A stretch of 27,764 nucleotides of DNA, taken from positions 32,353 to 60,116 of the forward strand of contig JBBBWG010023890.1 in the NCBI GenBank assembly GCA_037176905.1, given 5' to 3'. The translations under genes and the position numbers were made by a program. This document shows, piece after piece, positions 8,355 through 18,000 of this stretch. How positions within the stretch are numbered: the stretch's first letter is position 1; each line of letters starts with the position of its first letter. The notes beneath the pieces are model-generated. The model was not told the DNA's origin. It saw nothing but the letters and a program-made list of their open reading frames with translations, and did no database searches. Origin of the DNA: Azolla pinnata. Lineage: Eukaryota; Streptophyta; Polypodiopsida; Salviniales; Salviniaceae.

Positions 8355-10799
8355 TTAGATTGCCAATTTTTCAATGAGTTGCCCAAGATATTGTTCGGAC
8401 TCCTTACTTCGACCAGCAGCCCGAAGGGCTTTAACTATTGTCTGTAAGGTTAATCTGTCTCGATCGACCCCAATTATTGGCATCTTCTCAACAACCTTCA
8501 AGGCAAACTCGAGCTTTTCTACTCGGCAAAGAGAAATCACCAAACGATTACATGTGCAGATGTCAGGGATGCATCTTTTGTACACCATTTCGTTGAAAAG
8601 CTGAAATGCTTTATCCACCCTTTGGATATTACAAAGGCCTCTTATGACCAAGCCAAAGCTTGTTCCATTTGGAGGTGGACCCTCCTTTTGCATTAAGACG
8701 AAAAGCTTACATGCCTTGAGTACTCTCGATATATTACACAAGCACTCCAATGTTACATTGCAAGATGTAATATCCAGCAGCATATTTCGCTCGTACATCT
8801 CCTTGACAAGTTTGTAGGCTTTGATGGCCTCTCCAGCTTTGCAAAATCCCAAAATCATGGAAGTATAGGTTACACTATCAGGATCTATGGCCCCACTTTT
8901 CATCTCAAGAAAGAGTGCATGAGCTTCTTCAAATTTCTCTTCGAGAAAAAGCCCATTCAGGATTGTGTTGAAGGTAACAATGCTGGGCGAATAACCTTTA
9001 ATTTCCATTTCTTGGCTAAGCCTCATAGCTTCAGGCAGTCTTCTGGTCTTACAAAGTACATTGATGAGGATATTGTACGTGAACCTATTTGGTACCACAT
9101 TCATTTCTGACATTTCCACCTTGAATTTGCAAGCCTCATCTGCTAGATTTGCTCTGCATAAGGCAGCCAAGACTATATTAAATGGAGCCACATTGGCCAT
9201 ATATGCACTTGTATCCACCATAGAACGAAGAATTTTTAGGGCTTCAAATGCTTTACCAGCTTTGGCAAGCCCTGAGATGAGCGTGATGTAGGTACAAGCA
9301 TCTGGACGATATCCATTGGCTTGTAGCTTATCAACCAACAAAAAGGCCTTCTCATAAATGCCCACCTTGCAAAAGCCGTTAATCAAGGTGTTGTATATAT
9401 ACATGTTGGGTGGACAACCTCTTTCCATGGCTTGATAAAACACCCTCTCCGCCTCTGAAACTCTTCCTAATTTACAGAGGCCATCTATAAAAACACTATA
9501 AATACCCAAATCTGGTATACATATTTTGGCCATCTCCTCCCAAATCTCCAGTACTTTCTTTACCATCCCATGCTTGCATAGAGCTGAGATCAAAGTGCCA
9601 TATGTGGTCACATCAGGAATACATCCTTGATTGGCCATGCCATCTAAGAGATTATATGCATGGAATATCTTACCTTCTTTGCAAAGACCATGCATCAATG
9701 CATTGTATGTGACGACATTCGGAGCATGTCCACAATCCTTCATCTTCTCGAGGAGTAGAAAGGCATCATCAGGCTTCTTGTCTCTACACAAGCCATCGAT
9801 TAGAATAGTATAACTCCTCAAATCTGGGGTGCAATCGTTCAAAACCATCTCATCCAGCAACCCAAAAGCCTTCGAAACTTGACCACATTTGCAAAGCCCA
9901 TTGATAAGCGCATTATAAGTTACTTCATTTGGCATGCACATGGCCTCTTTCTTCATGCTCTCGAATAACTTGTAGGCCTCATCTATGCGTTGGGCTTTAG
10001 AGAGACCATCAATGATCGAACTGTAGCAGTGAACGCTTGGGTGTAATCCTCGATCCTTCATTTCCTTCATCACTTGAAAAGCTCGGTCGAAAAGCCTTTC
10101 AGAACACAAGCCATGAATTACAGTGGCATAAGTATGCATGGTAGGTGTAACAGATTCCTCCTGCATCTGCAGAAAGACATCCAAAGCTTCCTCTAGCCTT
10201 TTGTTCTTCATCAGTACACTAATCAAGCAATTGAAATGCAAGACTCCGGCCTCAAATCCCAAACTTTGCATTCTTTGAAACGCATTCACGGCCTCTTCAA
10301 CCATATTCGCCCACCCAAATCCTTTGATCAAAATAGTGAATTGAGCATCGGACAGGGAAGAAGGCGACGATTCACAGCTGTAGTATGCATCCATAGCATT
10401 CAAGAAAGCATGAAATTGCTTCTCGTGGCTCCATCTCCTCACGATTTGACATCTGACACATGAATCGGGGATGTGTCTCTGGCACGACTTATCGTGAAGA
10501 TGGCATCCAAACGGAGAAAGAGAGATGCCTCCCCTTGGGCATCGAACACGAACTTCTTGTTTTCTTCTCCAAATGAAGAACTGCAGTGCTTGTTTGTTAT
10601 CACCGAGGCGTCGGAGGACGTGCAGCACGAGGTGTAAGGTGATAGGGAACCCTAAGTTCTTCAGAGATTCTTCCGTAGAGGGGCTCCACGGTCTCTGTCC
10701 TAAGGCTCTGGAGACAGAATCTATCTGGGTTTCCATCGTTCTACTGCGGCATCGATCTTCGAAGTACGAATTCCTGTCAGAATCCCCATCACATCGCAT
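8355..10799 (-). CDS. P-class pentatricopeptide repeat (PPR) protein, single exon
   Basis: An uninterrupted frame of 814 codons. After a conserved N-terminal region (SRALGQRPWSPSTEESLKNL, then LHVLRRLGDNKQALQFFIW) come about 18-19 consecutive motifs of mostly 35 residues, such as TYNALINGLCKCGQVSKAF and IYNTLINGFCKVGIYEKAF, and a short C-terminal tail. There is no E, DYW or other C-terminal domain, so it is a P-class protein; these usually bind and stabilise or process organellar RNA. The ATG at 10799 gives the longest frame. An in-frame ATG at 10736 (METQIDSV) starts closer to the family-like part, and neither start gives an obvious transit peptide. A Cys/His-rich stretch of about 30 residues between FFIWRRKQE and RRWSHEKQF does not fit the PPR pattern and may mark an old frameshift pair or altered exon. 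The 3' end is duplicated as a broken copy at 6289-6553. A minisatellite occupies the promoter position. Confidence 0.9.
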   Translation of the reverse strand: MRCDGDSDRNSYFEDRCRSRTMETQIDSVSRALGQRPWSPSTEESLKNLGFPITLHLVLHVLRRLGDNKQALQFFIWRRKQEVRVRCPRGGISLSPFGCHLHDKSCQRHIPDSCVRCQIVRRWSHEKQFHAFLNAMDAYYSCESSPSSLSDAQFTILIKGFGWANMVEEAVNAFQRMQSLGFEAGVLHFNCLISVLMKNKRLEEALDVFLQMQEESVTPTMHTYATVIHGLCSERLFDRAFQVMKEMKDRGLHPSVHCYSSIIDGLSKAQRIDEAYKLFESMKKEAMCMPNEVTYNALINGLCKCGQVSKAFGLLDEMVLNDCTPDLRSYTILIDGLCRDKKPDDAFLLLEKMKDCGHAPNVVTYNALMHGLCKEGKIFHAYNLLDGMANQGCIPDVTTYGTLISALCKHGMVKKVLEIWEEMAKICIPDLGIYSVFIDGLCKLGRVSEAERVFYQAMERGCPPNMYIYNTLINGFCKVGIYEKAFLLVDKLQANGYRPDACTYITLISGLAKAGKAFEALKILRSMVDTSAYMANVAPFNIVLAALCRANLADEACKFKVEMSEMNVVPNRFTYNILINVLCKTRRLPEAMRLSQEMEIKGYSPSIVTFNTILNGLFLEEKFEEAHALFLEMKSGAIDPDSVTYTSMILGFCKAGEAIKAYKLVKEMYERNMLLDITSCNVTLECLCNISRVLKACKLFVLMQKEGPPPNGTSFGLVIRGLCNIQRVDKAFQLFNEMVYKRCIPDICTCNRLVISLCRVEKLEFALKVVEKMPIIGVDRDRLTLQTIVKALRAAGRSKESEQYLGQLIEKLAI

Positions 10800-10890
10800 G
10801 AAAGTGGGCAGAGGACGAACTGCCCAACAACACGCTTCACAGATTGTGCAATTGTCTTGATTGCTTCACAGATTTCCCACAGGAACTTTG

Positions 10891-11607
10891 TAATCAACTG
10901 CTGAGCTGATCAAACACTATAAGCACTGTGTAATCAAATGCTAAGCCGATCAGACGATATAATCACTAAGTAATCGAATGTTGAGCTGATCAGACAGTAT
11001 AATCACCATGTAATCGAATGTTGAGCTGATCAGACAGTACAATCACTATGCAATCGAATGTTGAGCTGATCAGACAGTATAATCACTATGTAATCAAATG
11101 TTGAGCTAATCAGACAGTATAATAAGCACTATGTAATCGAATGCTAAGCTGATCAAGCAATATAAAGCATTGTGTGATCGGATGCTGAGCTGATCAAACA
11201 ATATAAAGAAAGCACTGCGTGATCAGATGCTAAGCTTTGATCATATAGTGTATGCTCTATGTAAGAAAACGCTAAGCTAACAAGACAATATATGCACTAT
11301 GTAAGCCATACGTTGAGATAATTAGACATTATATGCACTATGTAAGCAAATGCTAAGCTAATCAGACGATATAAGCACTATGTAATCAAATGCTAAGCTG
11401 ATCGGACAATATCAGCACTGTGTAAGCAAATATGCTAAGCTGATCAGATAGTATATGCACTGTGTAAGAAAATGATGAGCTAATTAGAGAATGTATGCAC
11501 TACGTAAGCAAATGCTAAGTTAATCGAACATTACATGCATTATGTAAGCAAATGCTAAGCTAATCAAACAATATGTGCATGATGTAAGTAAATGCTAAGC
11601 TAATCAA
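10891..11607. repeat. About 40-bp minisatellite, about 17.5 units, upstream of the PPR gene
   Basis: Successive units of 40-46 bp follow the pattern taatcgaatgttgagctgat plus cagacagtataatcactatg. Unit starts include 10891, 10931, 10971, 11011, 11051, 11091 and 11134, with the last partial unit at 11585. Units 3-5 (10971-11090) differ by only a few bases, suggesting recent amplification. Right-hand units are more diverged and use taagcaaatgctaagctaat. Most units contain TGATCA or a one-base variant of it. The array begins 92 bp before the PPR ATG at 10799. A solitary diverged unit lies at about 11978-12024, beyond the VPS45 intron copy. Confidence 0.95.
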
Positions 11608-11641
11608 GGGCGTTGTCACAAGGTCTATAACGTTATATGTA

Positions 11642-11943
11642 CATCGTCAAACATACTTAGATAGATTACAAAGCACGGTCTTCAAAATGAATCTGAAATT
11701 CTCCAAAGCTACTCTAAAGAATGTCGATTCTTATCAATCTCTTTACCACAATCCTCCTTGAATCTCTTTCAAAAGCACCTAAACTATCCTCGTTCCCCGT
11801 ATCTCTAGATTGCTTCTCAGTACTCGGATTCTCTGCAAATACATCTCAAGGTTGGGTGCCTCATTATAGAAAGAAAATCTAGATTCTGTTCGAAGCTTCA
11901 AGCTCACATCGACGACATATGTGCCAAGCCTCAGCAAAGAACA
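11642..11943. repeat. Copy of VPS45 intron 1 sequence (about 4123-4435)
   Basis: Collinear with part of VPS45 intron 1 in the same orientation. Shared stretches include tagatagatta, ctctgcaaatacatctcaag (ctccgcaaat in the intron), cgaagcttcaagctc and acatatgtgcc. Substitutions and small indels are frequent, so the copy is not recent. The copied region contains no VPS45 exon. It lies between the end of the minisatellite and the isolated satellite unit, both flanked by an aaggtctat(a/t)ac motif, as if it entered the array's edge. Confidence 0.88.
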
Positions 11944-11977
11944 AGATTCCATGTTCCTTGGAACTACTTATTGCCTT

Positions 11978-12024
11978 GATCAGACAACATATGCACAATG
12001 CAAGCACATGCTAAGCTAATTGTG
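11978..12024. repeat. Isolated minisatellite unit beyond the VPS45 intron copy
   Basis: Contains gatcagacaacatatgcac followed by gcaagcacatgctaagctaa, matching the unit of the 10891-11607 array. It continues into gtgataaggtctattac, which resembles gtcacaaggtctataac at the right end of the main array (about 11614-11631). Confidence 0.75.
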
Positions 12025-12216
12025 ATAAGGTCTATTACATTTTTTGTGACTCAAACACTCGTTTTGTGACAGCAGCCCAACGCACCGAGAGCATCATCTT
12101 GCTCGCAACACAACTCTTGGAGACGCTTCTTCGCTCTTATCCCGTTGCTTGTCCTTAATCTGTTTTGTTCTTTTTCCTGTTTCTATGCAAACAAACAGAA
12201 TACATTCTTCTCATTC

Positions 12217-12316
12217 NNNNNNNNNNNNNNNNNNNNNNNNNNNNNNNNNNNNNNNNNNNNNNNNNNNNNNNNNNNNNNNNNNNNNNNNNNNNNNNNNNNN
12301 NNNNNNNNNNNNNNNN
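12217..12316. other. Assembly gap of exactly 100 N
   Basis: A run of 100 undetermined bases, the conventional size for a scaffold gap of unknown length. It lies between the satellite and intron-copy region and the 3' end of the AtuA-like gene. More repeat could be hidden here. Reading frames across it have no meaning. Confidence 0.99.
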
Positions 12317-12440
12317 TGGATTCATGAAAGATAAGACAAGCTTCAAGAAATAATATTACACCTACAGAGCACATTTTGTGCATCACAAAAGCTCCATGAT
12401 AAAAACAATTGCACAAATTGCATGCCAAATCTATGCATTT

Positions 12441-12482
12441 GATCCAATCACCTTTCTCGATGATCCAATCACCTTTCTCGAC
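12441..12482. repeat. 21-bp tandem duplication
   Basis: gatccaatcacctttctcga occurs twice in direct succession (12441-12461 and 12462-12482), in the presumed 3' UTR or downstream flank of the AtuA-like gene. The units differ only at the last base. Confidence 0.95.
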
Positions 12483-12568
12483 AAATGTTTGCCCTACACA
12501 TTTTGACCATAACCACTGATGTTTTTGCAGGTAGAGATCCAATCTAGTATTGAGTTATGCATGCACAA

Positions 12569-15032
12569 TCAAGCGGTGGGTAGAATCACCGTCTGGCACA
12601 GAAAAAGATCGGAAAGGGATTTCCCATGCCTATCGAGACGTCGAGAAGTGTTAACTCCTCCATCCAATGCATTCCTGACAACAACATTCATTGCATGAAT
12701 CCCTGTTGCTGTGTATATCTCTACACTGATATCACCATCCTCTTGTCCTTTGCTCATACCAAGCTCTAGATGATCATGTTCTGGCCCAATGGGATAGCGA
12801 CGAACAAGCTTTCGGGAGAGATTCTTGGCTACCTTCTTCACCCACTCCTCGGTGATAACCGCTTTGAGGCGTGGGAGGTCCAAAGGACAATGAGGAATGA
12901 GGCTAAAGTTCAGGTCATTTCCTTTATCACCAGTCCGACAATGTGCAACTTTGTACAAAGGAATCTCTACATCACTGGGAGCAGGTTCAGAAGCCTTACA
13001 CATGAAGGAAGGATCGGGATTTGACGGTGCCGATGACAGGATCGAACTTTCCTCTACTTGGAGCTCTTGATCCTGGAAGCCCCTTCCGTGAATCTCATCC
13101 ATACGACTTTCGCCGGAGAATTTGGGTGAGAACAATTCTGTAGCTTTTATGTTTACAGACCAAAATGTTTCCTCTCTCCGCACCTACGACGTATCAAAAA
13201 CCAACTCTATCACAGCAAAGAAGCCATATTCTTGGATCAAGAGGTAGAAAACACATTAACTGGATATATTAATCTCCGTATGCCTACCAAATTCTTCTCC
13301 AAAAGGATCTCTTTTCTGTGATCTATGCTGCAGAACACCAAAAATCAATCCCACACAACGAATTAGCTTGCTTCCTCAAGTCAATATATCTAGAGGAGGG
13401 GGGAAGGGGAAATGAAGAAATACCATATCCCACCACCACCAGCAGGCCCATTGGTGTAAAGTGCCTCAAACTCATGCATGAATCCGATGGCTAGATCTTC
13501 TGAAGGGAAAAGGCCATCCATTCGTAGCCTAATGTCAACTGCATCATCATTTGCTCTTCTTTCTGGTGGACTAGGAAGTATGAGCAAGCTGTCTACACCA
13601 ATAAGGTAGGCAATGATGTTTTCTGTGCTCCCAGGAAATGATGCTTCCATCCATGCCATCACCTTTCACATGGACATGAGACTTACAGAAAACCATGCTA
13701 ACAAAAAGTTTGATGTTTGATGTGTAGCGTGATGAATGATACATACCAGAGTTGCTGCCATTTTCGCTCGTTGAATACATGCTCTTCCACCATAAGATAT
13801 TTCTCCCCATGCTTTCCAGCCACAATCCTAGGAAAGCGCAAGAAAACTATAAAAATGCCTTGAACTTCAGCATCTAATCCAAATACAGCTTAAGTGGAGG
13901 AAAAAAAGAACGTCGGCAAGTCATCTGCCCAATCTAAGCTCATTTGTCCTGTGAAAGCTTCAGTGTTCCAGAATCGCAAAGAGGGTCAATTTCTTAGGCA
14001 TTAAATTCTCACTAAGTCCCTGCGATGCATCATCATTACCATAGGCCTTGGAGTTCATCAAGATGTGGGACTGAATCTTCTTAACAATCACAGTCGACTG
14101 GCCTTACATATAAGACAAGATGGAGTGATATTGTAATCGAAAATAAGGCGTAAGTCCGTGCAGGATCGATTTTTTTTCCATAAGCAGATCCGTAGCATGT
14201 AGAGGCCTAATGGGAGATATACAAAAGCTCTAGTCACAAACTACATATTACAAATTTACCTGTGGGCTAAGAAGAAGTAACCTCTCAGGACGCAAATCAA
14301 GCCCTGGTAATGCACCCTTTGCAGAAACTTTATCGGCTGTTAATGTTTCAAAAGTCACATTGGAAAAGTCTACAATCTGCACATGAAACATCATCAGTTT
14401 ACACTATAACAATACACTTAGAGCAATTGCATAATGCACTTGCACCAACCAAATCAGGGGTTATGTATGCAGAAGGATCCCCAACTTCGTAGAGAAGTTG
14501 TTGTGCACATGTTGCATAGCTGAGCTCTCCACCAGACCCCTCCAGCTTCGAGATTATGACATCTCCTGTAACACTAACGTCTGCATAGGGCAAGGACATA
14601 CCAAGCAGCTGTTGAATCGGCATATCTCTATACTCATCAGCTGCATAAAAACCCATCTAAACGTCAAAGATAGCTATAAAAAGAGTTCTAAGCAGGGTAC
14701 ATAAGATTCTAAGAACAATGAAAATGTTCTCTCAAATATATTTCAGAAGTAGTTTAGCATTTTCACCTACTAAACTTCTAAGAAACATTCATGCTAATGT
14801 ATTTCTACAATCCCATTCCATGCATCATCAATTAACTCAAGATACCCTTTGCAATCATACCACAATGTCTAGAATATAAAGTAAATCCAATGTATGAGTT
14901 TTCCTAATGTATTTTTTAGCCCGTTGATGTGACACTATACTCCCACAATCCAAATGTATGTATGTGTGTATTTTGATTGATTGATTAAGCCCTATCAGTC
15001 ATATAAACTTGCTGAAAGACTGCATGTGTGTG

Positions 15033-15063
<31 letters not shown>

Positions 15064-18000
15064 ACCCCTTCCTAAACATTAACACAACTTTAAGGGCTAA
15101 ATTATTTCTATAATAAGGTTGAAAGCAGTGTACTTGAATCCAGAGTGGGCACATTTAGATCCATTCAAGCTTCATAAGAGCTCAGGACAAACAACTTTTA
15201 TGCAACAATAAGAGTCAATATCTTTCTACCTCTCAGTTAGTTCCAGAATTGCATATATTTTTAGCTAAAACTAGAGCTCTCACATCTTCAAATGCTTAAG
15301 CTTGATGTATTGTGGATTCAATAATTAATCAGAAGTGTGCCTCGATTCTCATGCCACTGAATTTTAATCATTCCAAAACCAATTTTAAACAATATACCAG
15401 GGTGAGCATAGTATCCTCCTGTAATTTGACAGCCACATTCAAGAAGATGCCCGGCTAATGTTCCCTGCGCCAGCTTCTGAAAATCATCCCAATTCCAACC
15501 TAGCTCATAAATCTGCTCAGAAATAGACATTTTAGAAATCAGATTACGGTCCAAACATATGCCTGGAAGAATAATACTCTATATTATTGTTTGGTACATA
15601 TTTCTAATAACTACTCACTTCCAGGGTCTTGGTAATTCCAAGAACCCCTTGAGATTCATTGATAGTACACCATTATGCTATAGTCAATATATATTATTTT
15701 GCAGATAAAATTATTTTCGTGGAATTTTCTTTCATACAAGAAATGCTAAAGGAACTATTAATGATAAACCGCAATTCTATGAAAGAAATAATCAAGAGAA
15801 TCGGTTGCATTGATACGAATCAAGCTTGAAATTCAGATGTTGACCTTACATTCAAGAGATGATTATTAATAGCATGTCAAACCAAAGCCTTTGAATACCA
15901 ATTCATCGAACAAATGGTCAAGTCATGCAGCATTTTAATTAGCAACAAGAAAGATTAAAGACAGGATTGAAGAACCACAAAAGGCCGACCAACCAAGCTG
16001 CTGTTGGATTCCTATTATACCGTCTCACCAATGTTTAATGTCTTTGAAACATTTAGAACCACTGTGAATAGAGTGTAGGCAGGAACAATCCTTCTCGTTT
16101 CATGTACATTTATGTTCTCCAATAGAATACCTTTCATCCTATGAGAGCCAATTGGCCATTGTACACATTTTGCATCACAGAAGTTGCAAATACAATATAA
16201 ACTAACAGAAGAACAACTGATTCACATTTGTGTATTGAATATATGGAGCAAACCGCCACATCACACTTGTCCACCTTATCAGATCTTACATTCCATTCGT
16301 ATTTCAAGACAATTCACATTTCAAATCTTTATTTATATTATACCATACCTATACACAAGATCTCGCAGACTCCTGCTCAATGTTAAGAAAAGATTGGCTT
16401 TCTCTTTTCCTAATGATATTTTTGTTTACATTTGCTCTTCCATACGTTGTGTTAAACATAACCTGAAGTGGGCTCATTTTTATAGATTGCTCTTATGGCT
16501 AGTGTCCATCTCCAGGAGATATTAATAAAAGAAACTTCTCAGGTACTGCCATTCTTTGAGCAGTCCTAAGAAGATATAATGAATATCTACTACTTCAGTT
16601 GTAACAGCTAGAGAATGGAGATGTGAAAGCAAACCGAAAAGGTATATTTACCAGAAAATTACAACTTCCATGTCTCACAGCCAATAGTCAAGATCTCTTG
16701 GAAGGAATACGCAGAGACAGTTAAATTCTTTCATTCTCAGGTTCTTGCCAACTACATAGTTGTTCCATGCGCATGTTCTCTGTGAGATTCTTGAAAAAAG
16801 TTTGAGAAACATGCCCATAGTACCAGATGTAGAGATATGACCACTATGTGTATCTGCATTGGTAGCATAGTTTACCTCCTGCATGGTAAACTCATTAGAC
16901 CCTTGTCAACATCTTTGTGGCAACTGACATCCATGAAGATGAGTAACCAGAAGTTTATTGATGACATCTTTCCTTATTTGAATATCATCACTTATACACC
17001 AACAGTATAAGTGATAAGAGAAAGGCATCTTATTCAAAGGCATAAACGTCCCCTCTTGCAAAAGGAGAGACGCATCAAGAAATATGTAAACTTTTTGGAT
17101 GCTAAGAACTTCTCATTCTAAATTCTACAGCAGAAAAGAACATACTCAATTGGCAACATTGACAAAAAAAATTATTTCTTTCTTTGGAGAAAGATACATA
17201 TTATCATTCATCAGCTTTGCTAACTACTGTGATCCAAAATTAACAACCGAAAATCTGTCCTCCATTCTGGTTGTAGGTATGAGGGTGGATCTTGAAGAGC
17301 CAAGTGAGAAACGTGCTTTTAGTCCCTCCATCACAAACGTGTACCTACAGCTTCAACCTAAGGGAGAATAGCTCCTCTTAATGTTTTGTCCTAAGCCCAA
17401 CGTGCTTTTCTCTGTGAATGTGGATAAATGATACCCAGTCATACACCACAATTTCCATTAAGAGGTATTGGACTTCCTATAAGTAGCATCCTGTGAGAAT
17501 CTCGTAAGCATCCCATCCTGTTATATAGGTCCCAAGTGGAGAATGGAGATGCAACTAAGTTGGGCCACCATCTCCACAAAAAATATAGCATTGCTTGCCT
17601 CAATCTTCCCATCCAAAAGTTATGATATCTTGGCAGACAGAAGATAGTGTGCTAACCTCAACAGTCTGGGAATACCAATATTTCTGTATGAAAATTTTAA
17701 TATTGTACAAGTATTCTAAACAAATGGAAAAGTTTCCTATACTATCGGCATTGCATACCTCTACAATCTTGTAATCACTGTCGTCAAAAGCTAATAAATT
17801 ATACTTATTATATGATTACTTTACCATGGGTCCCAGGAACAAAGATGCATCAGCCACTCTACTGGTAATGATCACATTTGGCTTTGACATTTCAAGCAGC
17901 CTTAGAATGGGGGCTGATCCAAGATACGTGCATGAACCTGGCACCCTTCAAATGAATTTTCTTTCGAGGTTAAACGATAGGTTTACTAAGAAAAAGACAG

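Noticed and set aside
10891..11607. CRISPR-like array
   Set aside because: The units are contiguous with no unique spacers, and the context is a plant nuclear genome; it is a minisatellite.
12145..12542. Open frames spanning the N run
   Set aside because: They exist only because undetermined bases are read as unknown residues.
16184..16525. 113-codon plus-strand frame
   Set aside because: Lies in a large AT-rich intron of the opposite-strand gene, with low-complexity composition and no recognisable motif.
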